From positions 1,129,040 to 1,174,039 of the forward strand of contig RPFO01000102.1 of assembly GCA_009746045.1 (NCBI GenBank): 45,000 bases of DNA. The letters are read 5' to 3'. The DNA comes from Mesostigma viride. Taxonomy: Eukaryota > Streptophyta > Mesostigmatophyceae > Mesostigmatales > Mesostigmataceae. The position numbers and the translations under genes are program-made. The notes beneath the pieces were generated by a model. The model did no database searches and was not told the DNA's origin. It saw only the letters and a list, made by a program, of their open reading frames with translations. Positions within the stretch are counted from its first letter, which is position 1. Every line of letters begins with the position of its first letter. Below are positions 25,468 to 35,617 of the stretch, in pieces.

Positions 25468-26549
25468 CTTCCGGTGCCGTTGCTGTTGCCGTTGCCGTTG
25501 CCGCGGGCACCGCCATTCCGTGGGCCACGCCCCCGGCCAGGGGTATGGTACGCGTGGTTGGAGGCAGAGCCAGAATCTGCAGGGGACGGGAGGCCACCCG
25601 TCAGCAGATCTTCAACTTCCATCAGGCGCTGCCGCAGGACCGGAACAGTCTCGACCTCGTCAAGACGGAGGGAGATTAGCGCGGGCCGGTACTCGGCGCG
25701 CAGACCGCTGAGGACGCTGGCAATGAAGGCAGCGACTGGGAACGTAATGCCTGCAGCCTGTAGCTTGGCGTACAGCAGTTCCGAGCGGTTCACATACGGC
25801 TCCACAGTCTCGCGAGCAGTTTGACGAAGTTGGGCCATTTGTTTCCACAAGTCCAGACGCATGGACTTGGTGAGCTTGCCATGCTCATAGACCTGGATGA
25901 GCTTGGTGATGGCCAGACTGCCCAGGCGACGATCCAGGGGGAGCGTCTGCATCAAGGCACGCGCAGGCCCATCGACGACGGCCAACAAGGCAACGTAAAG
26001 GAGCCGATCCAGTTGCACGTTCTGGACAACACCTGCCAGCACTCCAAGGAGGCCAGCATAAAGGGAAACAAGGCCCAAAAAATGGTCCTTAAAAGGGATC
26101 CACAGCGTCCAATCTGAGCCGGTAAAAACCTTGACCCCACGAACATCCTTCAAAAGCTCCTTGCAAGCCACAAAGGAGGCTCGGGCGGGGCCCCCCCCCG
26201 CCGTACCGCGGCTCAAACCACCACCGTCAACGGCCCGATTCTCACCATCGGGAGCACCGAGGGCGGCGTCCTCGTCACCACCGGGCGGGGGCAAAGCCAG
26301 GGCAGCCAGCCCAGCTGCTGCGTCAAAAAATACTTCGCCTGGGAGACCCGAATCGGTTAGAGTTACGGAAGTTGCAGTCAAAGCGGCCAGACCGGCAGAG
26401 TCGTCGGCATCAAAATCGTTACTGCCAGAAGCGCGACTCGCGGAAGCGACCTGGCTACGAGTGCCGGAAGCCATTCCAGCAAAAAACAGCAGAAAACTCT
26501 GAAAAAAAGGTAACGTTGACCAAGAGATTCCGGCCAGGAATCGAACCAA
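22990..26549 (-). pseudogene. Ty1/copia polyprotein, truncated (gag-PR-IN, no RT)
   Basis: This is the start of a copia Gag-Pol, from the Met at 26,549. Gag comes first, then an Asn/Gly run (about residues 350-400) and a CCHC knuckle (CSVC-x4-H-x4-C, residues 429-442) for RNA packaging. The protease motif WVVDTGATYHMT has its Asp at 567. The integrase has an HHCC finger (H691, H696, C723, C726) and a D754, D822, E858 triad with the D35E spacing, then the usual copia IN C-terminus (FGCPSHV, GLFVGYK). The first frame runs on to a stop at 23,172. Similar-looking coding continues in another frame from about 23,470, implying a single-base indel. Reverse transcriptase and RNase H are absent, so this copy cannot be autonomous. 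Confidence 0.87.
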
Positions 26550-26620
26550 GCACCTTTTGTATTACGCGCCAGACGGGAATCAAACCTCCGCCTACGCTGT
26601 CGTCATGCAAATCTTGCCGA
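26525..26620 (-). other. tRNA-like T-arm segments in the copia leader
   Basis: On the minus strand two B-box-like blocks follow one another: GGTTTGATTCCC and GGTTCGATTCC, the second ending in CTGGCCGGAATC. No D-arm or anticodon arm with proper pairing is present, so this is not a tRNA gene. It may be a trace of a tRNA-derived sequence in the leader. Confidence 0.4.
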
Positions 26621-26706
26621 AATACACAAATGTAAAGTCAACCGCGAGCAGAGCCTCCGGAAACGACTTTTACCAGCGGTAAGCAGGTCGAAAGGCGTGC
26701 GAACCG

Positions 26707-26719
26707 CACTCCGATGCCA
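26707..26719 (-). other. Copia primer-binding site
   Basis: Directly after the LTR end (CATAACA on the minus strand) comes TGGCATCGGAGTG. It matches 9 of 13 positions of the initiator tRNA-Met complement used by plant copia elements (TGGTATCAGAGCC). Confidence 0.55.
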
Positions 26720-27125
26720 TGTTATGAGTGAGAAAACAATGTTTGCCACAAAGTTTTACTTTATTTCACTCAGATAAAAATAAGTCTTAGTCGGCAGCTG
26801 GCCGGCTGCTAGTTCCACCACAGGAGTGTGTGAGGTGTGAGGTACTGAGAGTGCAAACAAGGTGCGTAGCTTCGCCTTTTAAACAATTCCAGGCTCAGCT
26901 ACTGGGTAGCAGTTATGATCTACCTACAACGTGGCCACACCAAACCGGTTCTTTTCTGACTGTGTGGCAGTTACAATCATAACGTGATCTCAAGCCAACC
27001 ATTCACAACCAAAGTTCAAGGTCAGTCACAGAATGACTGGGTCACTTATGGAACAGAACTTAAACATGCGGCACATGCCCGTTCATGTAGTCCAGAGCTA
27101 GCACTAAACTATAAGTACTAGTTTC
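26720..27125 (-). repeat. Copia 5' LTR (outer end uncertain)
   Basis: The inner end is CA-3' on the minus strand at 26,720, next to the PBS. Inside, reading on the minus strand, are a TTTAAAAGG TATA-like block and an AATAAA downstream of it, as expected for U3-R-U5. I could not place the outer TG end, and no second LTR was found near 22.9 kb. Confidence 0.5.
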
Positions 27126-27133
27126 AGGCAGGT

Positions 27134-27881
27134 GTGTCGATACTTCTGACAGTAGCCACACTGTTTTCAGTGACGGCCTCCCTCCCATGGCTGTTTCATA
27201 GCGAGGCTAGGCCAGGATACGAACACCCATTGGCAATGTGGCGCTGGCACGGGCCAGCCCCTTTGGATGGGCCAGTAGTTACCCCGGGGCCTAGTCTCCT
27301 ACAAAAAGGAAAACCCTTTAACAGGCGCTGGGACTATGGAATAGTCCGTGCCACACATGGTGATTGGAAATCGCCCAGACACCTTTTACAACACCAGCCG
27401 ACATTACATGGACAAGGATGTAATGTGGCTTTAACATCTCAGCTCCCCCTAGATGTAAAGGTAGCCAGCCGCGATGACTTACTAACACGTTTTCTCTCCT
27501 TGTTTCCGTCCCCTCCTCACCACCAACGCAGGGCCGGTGCTACAACTCCATGGCTACATACACACCCGCTACCACAGCAGACAAGGTCAGCGGAAAAATC
27601 ATATGGAGCCCAGCCATGGTTGGAATAAGGTGGCGAGGGAGCAAGCTTTTGAGGTATCAGGCATCCACCCAGGCAAATTCATCGAGGTCCCCCGGCGCAC
27701 CCCTCCTCCAGCGGCCGCCGGTGCCTCCCCGGCAGAGGCCGACGCAGAACCGACACAGGACAACTCCGATGCGCTGGCCGTCACCACCCCGCACCCCAAC
27801 CTCCCGTCCGATCTGGGCCTCTCCGACATGGAAGCGTCGGCGACACCGGCTACCGGCAAGCGCCGCGACCGCGACCCCTGA
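27134..27881 (+). pseudogene. LINE 5' region, ORF1 damaged or not recognised
   Basis: Two overlapping frames precede ORF2. The frame ending at 27,881 (from 27,537) has a natural-looking Pro/Ala/Asp-rich end (SDLGLSDMEASATPATGKRRDRDP) that stops 38 bp before ORF2, the spacing expected of an ORF1-ORF2 pair. Upstream it is closed by stops, while another frame (27,134-27,628) is open, so a frameshift or 5' truncation is likely. I see neither an RRM nor zinc knuckles. Confidence 0.4.
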
Positions 27882-27919
27882 AACCAGATAAGACCTCTGC
27901 CTTCCCACGACATCATCCT

Positions 27920-30900
27920 ATGAGCCAACTAACGCTAGTCTCGTGGAATGTCAGGGGGCTTAACACATACGGAGTCCGCACAGTGGGACAGGGCCGCACC
28001 ATGACTCGCATCCGGGAACTTACAGTAGAATTGGATAGCCTCCTACATCAATATGTTGGTCCCTCTCACGAGATTTGGCTTGGACTGCAAGAACACAAAA
28101 TTCAGATAGATGCAGAACGTACCGCCCTCCGGGCGGTCCGAGCACTTGCACCTAGAACACTATGCCAATGGGGATGGGCTCGGGGTACCCAAGGGGGAAC
28201 GGCACTCATACAATACCGCAAACCACCTAACCCAACCATGACATACCTGCCATGGACATTACAAGCAGACACAGCCCCGGCTAGATGGCAGGGCAGATGG
28301 ACACGACAATCTATAACATGGGCGGGAAGCCAGGGCTACCTCATTACCATCTATGCGCCGACCCTAGATATGCCGGCTGAACAAAACCTTTTCTACCAGC
28401 ATATATTTGCAATGGTTTCTGATCTCATCTCCAACGGCCAAGAAATAGTACTTATGGGGGATTTTAACATTGATCTAAACGAACACCCTGCCCACCGTAC
28501 AGCCTCCTTTTACCAACACATTCTAGACCTGAATTTGCAGGATGTCATTCGGTCACGGGATCAGGAGCACACTTGGCTGGCCACTCGTCTGGGCGTTCGC
28601 ACAACCCGTCGTTTGGATAAAATATATATCACGCCCAAATGGGCCGATTTAGTCTGCCACGCCAGCGTAGAACGCTCCACAGCCTTCTCAGACCATTACC
28701 CATGCATTGTCACGCTAGCCCACCACACCCAGGCCCCACGGGGCCCAGGCATCCCTCGCATCAATAAAATCCTTCTACAAGACGATCAGTTTTATTTTGA
28801 GATCATGCAACGTTGGAGCAATTGGCGAACTCACAAGGATAGCTACACTGACTGCTGCACGTGGATGCAGGAAGGCCTAGCCAAAATGCTAGAATATTCA
28901 CATACCTACTCCCTAAACGTACGTCGCGAGAAAGGACGCGCATACCGAATTCACCAACGCATAGTCAACAAGCTACAGCTGAAACCCCACCTAAACCACT
29001 ACGAACAAGCTCGACTTCAAAGTTCACAAACTGAACTCGACAAACTCCGTTTTGAAAGACACGCCCTAGCTTTAGACTCTGAAAATCTGTGGTGGCATCA
29101 GGTAGGCGAACGCATGACAAAAGATTTTTTCGCACTTATTCCACCACTAAAATCCAACTCAATCATTTCAGAAATCCAGGATGAACAAGGCACACACACG
29201 GCCACAACCCCCATCCTAGAAAGTGGACATCGTTTCTACACCTCGCTGTTCCAAAATGAACCCAACCCCGAAGCCGACGCGGCCATAGCAAAAATTTTAC
29301 AAGCTATCCCACGCCGCCTCACACTTGCGCAACAACACCAACTAGACCAAACCCCCTCCATGGAGGAGGCTACTAATGCCATGCAAAACATCCGGACCGG
29401 TAGTGCCCCAGGGGTGGATGGGCTTCCCATCGAGTTTTGGAAAACTTTTTGGTCCCTTTTACACGTAGATTTCTATCAATGCATACTAGAAATCTGGCAA
29501 CATGGACAAATTACGGGTCAATGGGCCGAAACAGCCCTCATTTTATTGTTCAAAAAGGGTGACAAAACACAGTGGAAAAATTACCGGCCAATACGGCTCC
29601 TTACGGTTGCGTACAAAATCATTAGCAAGATAATTCAGCAAAGGCTCTACTCTGTTCTCGACTGCCTTATAGGCCCGGAGCAAGTAGGCTTCCGTGCTAA
29701 CCTCCATATCAACGATAGCATCACCCTCATAATGGACATAGTAGAGAAGGCATGGCGCGACGACATTGCCGGCTTTATCCTCTTCTGGGACTTTGAAAAA
29801 GCGTTTGACCGCATGTGCTGGGCATACCTCCGACACATATTGATCGGCTTAGGGTTTGGCCCACGCATCCTAACGGTCATCATGGGAATGATCAAATCGC
29901 TAACCTGGTACATCCTTATCAACGGTCACAAATCTGCACTTGGCCACAGCTCAAGATCCCTCCCCCAAGGAGATTGTATGTCCCCCATCTTGTTCCTACT
30001 GGCACACGCAGGATTGTTTTGGCTCCACCAGCACGACCCTCGTCTGCAGGGCTTCCCGCTTGCAGGCAGTGCCAAAGGTATTGTACAGATAGCCTATGTG
30101 GATGACACCACCAATGTTTGCATCTCTCTACAGGAAGTGAATGCTGTCTTGGAAAATATCAACACGTACTCTGTGGCCTCACAACAACGTTGTAATGTGC
30201 AAAAGTCCACGGGACTGCACATCGGCAAACCCAACCCATCTCGGATAAACCCCTCTCACCTGGCCATGACATGGGTCAAACCAGGTGAACACCATCTTTT
30301 GCACAATTGCCCCATTGGCTGCACGCCAGAGGGACGTTTGGCTGAACATCGTGCGTTTTTATATGACGAAACCAACCACGTGGGCAAACTTGCAGGAGTG
30401 CTCCTCACGGCAGGGCGGTGGGGTGGCGTCCAGCGGATGAGCTTACGAGGAAAAGCACTAATCGTCAACCAACTCTTGTTCTCCAAGGTTTTATACTACT
30501 GTCTGGCACACCCTCCCAACGATCATACCATACAGCTTATCCAACGCATCGGCAGCAACTTTGTTTGGAAACAGAAAGGTTTGATATCTCACACGGTACA
30601 TGGTTGGATCAGCCGGGATATGTCCTTTATGTCATGGTTGCACGGTGGTCTAGGGCTACACAACATACAATGGCGCTTGTGGTCGATGTATGCTAAACAA
30701 GTGATCAGCGTGTACATGGAAGTGAACACGCACCCTGGCTGCCTGTTGGCAAAAGAGTCTCTCTCCGCTAGTTACACCCATGCTAATGGCACATCATGGC
30801 ACCTTGACGCTGGAGTACTTGGCTGCACACTGATATCATACAAGGGGCTCCCCTGGTACTGGTCGCGCCTATGGTTAGGTTATCACAAGCTCAAACCTGG

Positions 30901-32341
30901 GCGCCTCGTTTTTCCCACCACTCGTGAGGAGGTTGCACGACAGATTCTTTATTTCAATGATTTGATCGTGGACAATGCGCGCAAGCCCTTGGGCACGTTA
31001 CATGGGCACAACCCTTATGCTGGCTTCCTGTGCGCATCACCCCCTGTTCTGAGAGTGCTCGATCTCTACGCGTGGCAGGGGGACAGATATCGGTTACGGG
31101 CATACACTGAAGTTAATGCTTGGGTGCAAAACATGCCATCGCTACACGCTTGGAACACCCTCATCCAGGCCATCCCAGCTACATGGCATGCTGTGATGAT
31201 GGCCCCACGCAAGGCCCTACAGCCGGGTGATTGGATCAGTTTTTACCCAGACGGGATCACATCCACATGCAAAGGTCTGGTCCGGGGAGTGTTGCCTCCG
31301 GCCGGAATTCAAGTCCAAGTGGCCGACACCCTTCCAGGCCACAATGGTTGCCTCAATCAGTTGGCGACATTATGTGTCTGTCTTCCAGCCCACCAATGTC
31401 ACCGTATCCGGATGGTCCCGTGGTTAGTATCAAGGTCCTGCATGTTCCAGCCGGACCCCACGACCCCGGCGGAGGCCATCACTTGGTTACACGTAGGCAA
31501 TACGAGATTGGATACTTTACCATTGGACCCCCTGGAATTTGGCTGGACCCTGACCAAGGGGATGTCTAGGATCAGCAAATGTCTTTACGAGTACACGGCA
31601 GAATGGGGTTATGACATTTTATTGCACGAGAACCATAAGCTCCACCCTGGCCGCCCACGATGGGGCTTTCAATGGCCTGGATATAGTTGGATTAAACTTA
31701 TCACCCTGGCGGTCGATCACCCTTTGGTGGACCGCAGAGCGACCGACATTCAACATCTTTTACTGCACAGAGCCATCGGGGTAAACGCGACCCTCAGCAG
31801 CCGGTTTCACCACGATGCGACATGCCTGTGCACCTTCCCTTCGGAAACAATTGAGCACCGCTTTCTCTACTGCCAAGTGAGCGGGGTGTGGCAATGGTTG
31901 TTTAACGTATGGTCCGCATGGACCGCGCTACCACATTCCACACTAACGCTATCCGTGCGTTGTATCATATTCGGTATGGCGGGGACCCCCGGGGAGGAGC
32001 TATCCGACAGTCAACTAGCCTGGGTATGGCTCCGAACTAATATGCTATACGCGATCTGGACTATCCGGAACGAGACGGTTTTCAAAGTGCGGCACGAATA
32101 CACCAAAGCCGCCGTTGTGAGGCGGTTTATCTTCCTCTGGAACTCAGCAATGCGTCGCGCTTGGCTCTTGGCGCAAGAACAATACAAGGTGTGGGACCCC
32201 GGGCCCAACAATGACAGGCCCAGCCCCTTGGAGCGGCTCTTCCATGCTCTCCTGGGACGCAACAGGGTGTTTACTTGCATTCCTCACGGTGACCTTACGC
32301 GCGTCACTTGGCTCCCCTGGTCACACAATGCTCCTTTCTAA
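27920..32341 (+). CDS. LINE ORF2: endonuclease and reverse transcriptase, intact
   Basis: An uninterrupted 1,473-codon ORF2 of a non-LTR retrotransposon, able in principle to nick target DNA and prime reverse transcription there. An APE-type endonuclease fills about residues 1-270: LVSWNVRGLN, GLQEHK, GDFNIDLNEH (near 181), RRLDKIYI and SDHYPCIV (near 257). The reverse transcriptase spans about 480-780: NYRPIRLL (near 553), FWDFEKAFDR (first Asp, near 624), LPQGDCMSP and AYVDDT (near 725). The C-terminus has a CLC-x8-H-x4-C zinc-binding segment followed by VWQWLFNVW, the plant-LINE zf-RVT type. The start Met lies six codons before the first endonuclease motif. No RNase H domain is seen. Every landmark residue is present, which suggests recent activity. 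Confidence 0.93.
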   Translation: MSQLTLVSWNVRGLNTYGVRTVGQGRTMTRIRELTVELDSLLHQYVGPSHEIWLGLQEHKIQIDAERTALRAVRALAPRTLCQWGWARGTQGGTALIQYRKPPNPTMTYLPWTLQADTAPARWQGRWTRQSITWAGSQGYLITIYAPTLDMPAEQNLFYQHIFAMVSDLISNGQEIVLMGDFNIDLNEHPAHRTASFYQHILDLNLQDVIRSRDQEHTWLATRLGVRTTRRLDKIYITPKWADLVCHASVERSTAFSDHYPCIVTLAHHTQAPRGPGIPRINKILLQDDQFYFEIMQRWSNWRTHKDSYTDCCTWMQEGLAKMLEYSHTYSLNVRREKGRAYRIHQRIVNKLQLKPHLNHYEQARLQSSQTELDKLRFERHALALDSENLWWHQVGERMTKDFFALIPPLKSNSIISEIQDEQGTHTATTPILESGHRFYTSLFQNEPNPEADAAIAKILQAIPRRLTLAQQHQLDQTPSMEEATNAMQNIRTGSAPGVDGLPIEFWKTFWSLLHVDFYQCILEIWQHGQITGQWAETALILLFKKGDKTQWKNYRPIRLLTVAYKIISKIIQQRLYSVLDCLIGPEQVGFRANLHINDSITLIMDIVEKAWRDDIAGFILFWDFEKAFDRMCWAYLRHILIGLGFGPRILTVIMGMIKSLTWYILINGHKSALGHSSRSLPQGDCMSPILFLLAHAGLFWLHQHDPRLQGFPLAGSAKGIVQIAYVDDTTNVCISLQEVNAVLENINTYSVASQQRCNVQKSTGLHIGKPNPSRINPSHLAMTWVKPGEHHLLHNCPIGCTPEGRLAEHRAFLYDETNHVGKLAGVLLTAGRWGGVQRMSLRGKALIVNQLLFSKVLYYCLAHPPNDHTIQLIQRIGSNFVWKQKGLISHTVHGWISRDMSFMSWLHGGLGLHNIQWRLWSMYAKQVISVYMEVNTHPGCLLAKESLSASYTHANGTSWHLDAGVLGCTLISYKGLPWYWSRLWLGYHKLKPGRLVFPTTREEVARQILYFNDLIVDNARKPLGTLHGHNPYAGFLCASPPVLRVLDLYAWQGDRYRLRAYTEVNAWVQNMPSLHAWNTLIQAIPATWHAVMMAPRKALQPGDWISFYPDGITSTCKGLVRGVLPPAGIQVQVADTLPGHNGCLNQLATLCVCLPAHQCHRIRMVPWLVSRSCMFQPDPTTPAEAITWLHVGNTRLDTLPLDPLEFGWTLTKGMSRISKCLYEYTAEWGYDILLHENHKLHPGRPRWGFQWPGYSWIKLITLAVDHPLVDRRATDIQHLLLHRAIGVNATLSSRFHHDATCLCTFPSETIEHRFLYCQVSGVWQWLFNVWSAWTALPHSTLTLSVRCIIFGMAGTPGEELSDSQLAWVWLRTNMLYAIWTIRNETVFKVRHEYTKAAVVRRFIFLWNSAMRRAWLLAQEQYKVWDPGPNNDRPSPLERLFHALLGRNRVFTCIPHGDLTRVTWLPWSHNAPF

Positions 32342-32415
32342 ACCTTTCACCTATCACACTACCCTCAGAGGGTAACCAGCTGGTCGATACGTGGTACCTC
32401 TTCACCTAATGATCA
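32342..32415 (+). other. LINE 3' UTR, no poly(A)
   Basis: Between the ORF2 stop and the MITE-like repeat I find neither an A-tail nor a microsatellite tail. The true 3' end may be displaced by the MITE insertion. Confidence 0.4.
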
Positions 32416-32616
32416 GGCGGAGCCAATTTTCGGAAGAACCGTCAGGTTCGCCAGAATTGGCGAAGCTTATAAGGCCGTACACGTGAGAAAACATAGGAAT
32501 AGGGGATGAAAATCCGTCAATCCATCCATACATACATCCATCCATACATACATCCACCGAATTTGTCCCGAATTTGCAAGCATAAGGGTGAGGTTCTTCC
32601 GAAAATTGGCTCCGCC
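32416..32616. mobile_element. 201-bp MITE-like element with 25-bp perfect TIRs
   Basis: GGCGGAGCCAATTTTCGGAA and five further bases (32,416-32,440) recur as an exact inverted copy at 32,592-32,616. The interior holds a TTCGCCA-GAAT-TGGCGAA hairpin and an (ATCCATACAT)n run at about 32,520-32,555. It has no coding capacity and no obvious target-site duplication. Confidence 0.7.
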
Positions 32617-32804
32617 GTAGAGTTTCAACGGGCAAGTTGCAAACACGCACGTTACTTGATATTCCTATTTACCCGGAAAAAATCATCGGATTCCTTCGCG
32701 TGAGCTCACGCCTCACAACGAGATGTATCCTCGATCGCACGCCAAGTAGGCTCGATGGAGTGGCATAGGGGGGAGGACCTGGACAGTACTAGTAGTAGCT
32801 CTAC
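32617..32804. other. No gene seen
   Basis: Short intergenic stretch. A CATCGGATTCCTTC 14-mer at about 32,687 also occurs at 22,878. Confidence 0.4.
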
Positions 32805-32912
32805 AGGAGGACTGTACAGTACTGTAGCTCTATAGTACCACCGATACTAAATATATCCGGCCCTCGGCCACTATAGATGAAGATTCTCTGCTGCCCATGT
32901 GCGGCGTGGGAC

Positions 32913-32945
<33 letters not shown>

Positions 32946-32980
32946 GTACTGTAGAGGTACACCGCAGTCCTCCACGCGGC
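32805..32980 (-). repeat. Short interspersed repeat, copy B, inside an inverted repeat
   Basis: The 32,832-32,914 core is the inverted match of 22,770-22,850. It is followed by a (CAA)n run (about 32,914-32,944) and bracketed by an imperfect inverted repeat: GGAGGACTGTACAGTACTGT near 32,813 and its partner ending GCAGTCCTCC near 32,978. Confidence 0.7.
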
Positions 32981-33514
32981 GCGCAAGCAGGGGTTTTTAA
33001 CCCCCAATTGTCAGCAGGGTTCAATCCGTACAAGTTTCATGCTCCCAGACTTAGGAAACGCGCGCCCAAGCCGATCCAGGTGGGCACTGGGCAGTGGGCA
33101 CGTGGACAGCACTCAAAAGATCGTGTACAAGATCAGTCCCTTGCTTTGGAGTTGGGCACCATGCAGGCACAACACGAATCGACTGCCAAAAACTGCGCAT
33201 TGCGAATGGCGCGAATGGCCCGCCCGCGAAAACACGAGATCTACAGGCTGTATACAAACGCTTCACGCCCGCCCACCCGGGGTCACGCGCTGGGCAGGGC
33301 CCCGCCATTTCGGTGATTTTGATTCGGGTTTGGGCGGTTATCACTCATGGTGTGACGCATTTGCTAGTCTTCAGGACAGAGGCACACTTGCTACTGCCAG
33401 CAGCTATTGTTTAGTTAAGGATGTTGAGCACCATACCTGGCATTTAAGTGCAGTCGTCGATTCTCTTTTTTTTTTTGTTATTTTACGCGGCTCTGCCCGT
33501 GCAGACGTTGAGAT

Positions 33515-33943
33515 ATGTCGTCTACTTTAGCGGGAGCAGTGGCGGACGTCTCCCGTGTTCATCGCGTCCATTGCCGTTTGGAAGCGGTTCCTGCAAGCTC
33601 CCCCTCACTTGCTTCAGCTCCTCTCTCTCGTCTCCGGATACGTCATCGGCACTCCCGTGTGGGATTTTCGAATCATTACCATGGCAATTCACATAAAACC
33701 GTCACTTCTGCCGCTAGATCCGGTGAAGTAGATGAGCTGGGTAGCCGCTTGAGAGAAATTGAAGGAGATGAGGCCGACAGAAAAGACGCTCTGCCCAAAA
33801 TTGTGAAGGACGTGGACGCCTTGAAAGCTGAGCTTGCAGCGTTAGAGGAAAAACGGCAAGCTGCCGTTGAAGCAGAGCGATCAGCTCAGGAAAAGTTGAA
33901 AACCATCAATGCGGCCATAACTCGAGCAAAGCTCGCGGGGAAG
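33515..33943 (+). CDS. Thioredoxin-like membrane protein, exon 1 (targeting sequence, coiled coil)
   Basis: First exon of a five-exon gene (33,515-33,943, 35,618-35,973, 36,842-36,916, 37,984-38,095 and 38,477-38,644) that encodes a predicted 379-residue protein. The ATG at 33,515 opens a 143-codon exon ending AAG|GTACGT in phase 0. Residues 1 to about 68 are rich in Ser, Ala, Arg and His and lack acidic residues after the first 12, compatible with a plastid or mitochondrial transit peptide. Residues about 72-143 are charged and heptad-like (VDELGSRLREIEGDEADRK, then ALKAELAALEEKRQAA), so a coiled coil is likely. Exon 2 joins in phase 0. About 500 bp of non-coding sequence lies upstream, where the promoter should be. 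Confidence 0.75.
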
Positions 33944-35617
33944 GTACGTGACGCGCGTTGGCGTCAGGGGGCACTTCCACCGGGCTGCCAGATTTATCAT
34001 TTTTTTTTCGCTTTTTGTTTAAGTAGTTTGTACGCTTGTAAGTGCAAGCTTAGAGGCGGGCCGTCCCTGTAATAGATTGCCTTTGTAATTCTTCCTTTCT
34101 CTCTCTAGTTTGCCATCCAGTGACTCGGCTCGGGAACCTTTTTTGGTAATGCCTTGGTGGAAGGGTGAGGATGTGTTCATGCACGAAGGTAGAGAGAAGC
34201 TGCCTCAGTTGAAGTCACTGTGCAGAACCTCAGGATGGAAGCAAGGAGTTTCACGTTCAGAGATGTTGGAATCTTCTATGTTTGAACATCGATTCGTGGA
34301 GATTAGGCCAGTTGTGGTGTTGTTACAGATGGCAGTGTCCCACGCAGCATGCGTTGGACACGAAGTTGGCTGACTTCATTGGTGGTAGCGTCATGGATAG
34401 TATGATCGATAACATTTTTTGGGGTGCATGATGTTGTGATCAGTCAGTGGCAGATGTGTGCATTGTGAGATATGGACTGCCAGCCGCGGGAAATCTTGAA
34501 CATTTAGTGCCAGATGTCGACATTTTGGATTCCGATTCGATAAAGTGCATTCTTGTGAGCTTTGGGTGGGCTGAGACGAACGAGAAGATTGACAACGATG
34601 AATAGTGCTTTGCATTGGTGGTGGCAGCCCCATGGCTGGAAAGGGCATGGGCTTTTGATCTAAATTTAAGGCTAGGCTTCATGACGGCGAACCCTTGTCT
34701 GGAGGGCTCCACTTCTAGTGGTGACCATTACAGTGACCATGACAGTAACCGTGACCATTATTCGAGGCCTCACGAGGGCGACCCCTCGTCTGATGGTGAC
34801 CATGATAGTGACCATGATAGTGACCATGATAGTGACCATGATAGTGACCATGATAGTGACCATGACAGTGACCATGATAGTGACCAGGACCATTATATCA
34901 GGCTTCACGAGGGCGACCCCTAATTTGTTTCCCACAGTTCCCCTAGCCTCTTCCCTTCTTGCTTTTTGTAACTGACGACGTGAAGTGCTTGTGTAACTAA
35001 AGTAAGCCTTCCCGCCAGCAAGTGCCCACAGGTCGTTGAAAGTGTGGTTGGAAGAGTTGTTGGAAGAGTTTCTGGAAAATTTGTTGGGAGAGATTGTTGG
35101 AAAAGGTCTTAGAAAACGTGTTTGGGAAATGAATGAGTGCGGAATATCATTTCGGTGGGTGGGAAAGTTTTTTGTTATGTGGGTATTGTGCGTATTGGGG
35201 AAACTGGGAAAGTGTGTGTTGAATAGATTTCAATTCTGGGCGTTGCTCATCCATATCAGCATAATCCAGAGTACAACACAAACATAGTGTAGCACCAATG
35301 CGCTATTGCTGGTCAGCAGAACCCTCTTCAATACCCTCTTTCTCCCGCCTACCGCCCCGTCGCGCCCAACACCCATTCAACTCCAGGTTGGGCCCATTTC
35401 CCTTTCCCCAGGTGTTATATAGTCGATTCTCCAGTTTGGCTAGATCCTTTTTTTCAAGCACCTGTCCCTTTCTTCCCTCCCTTCACATTACCCGCCTTCC
35501 CTCCCCACGTCTCTATCCTCCCTGTTCAATGCCTCTATCCTCCAACCTCCGTTTACAACGCCTCTGCCCTCCATACTCTATTTTCCACGGTTCAATCCTC
35601 CCTTCGCGACACCACAG
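33944..35617 (+). other. Intron 1 of the thioredoxin-like gene
   Basis: 1,674 bp from GTACGT to CCACAG. It contains the 12-bp minisatellite at 34,797-34,890. An open frame at 34,110 has no matching splice phase or domain, so I do not annotate it as an exon. Confidence 0.65.
34756..34921. repeat. 12-bp minisatellite between two direct repeats
   Basis: About eight GACCATGATAGT units (34,797-34,890) sit between two similar segments of about 33 bp, each ending CACGAGGGCGACCCCT (34,756-34,789 and 34,888-34,921). Confidence 0.85.

Noticed and set aside
26525-26620. tRNA gene on the minus strand
   Set aside because: T-arm-like boxes only; no D-arm or anticodon arm with correct pairing and no matching acceptor 5' half.
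34110-34373. Additional exon of the thioredoxin-like gene
   Set aside because: It follows a plausible TCTCTAG acceptor, but direct joining of 33,943 to 35,618 already keeps phase 0, and this frame has no suitable donor or domain.
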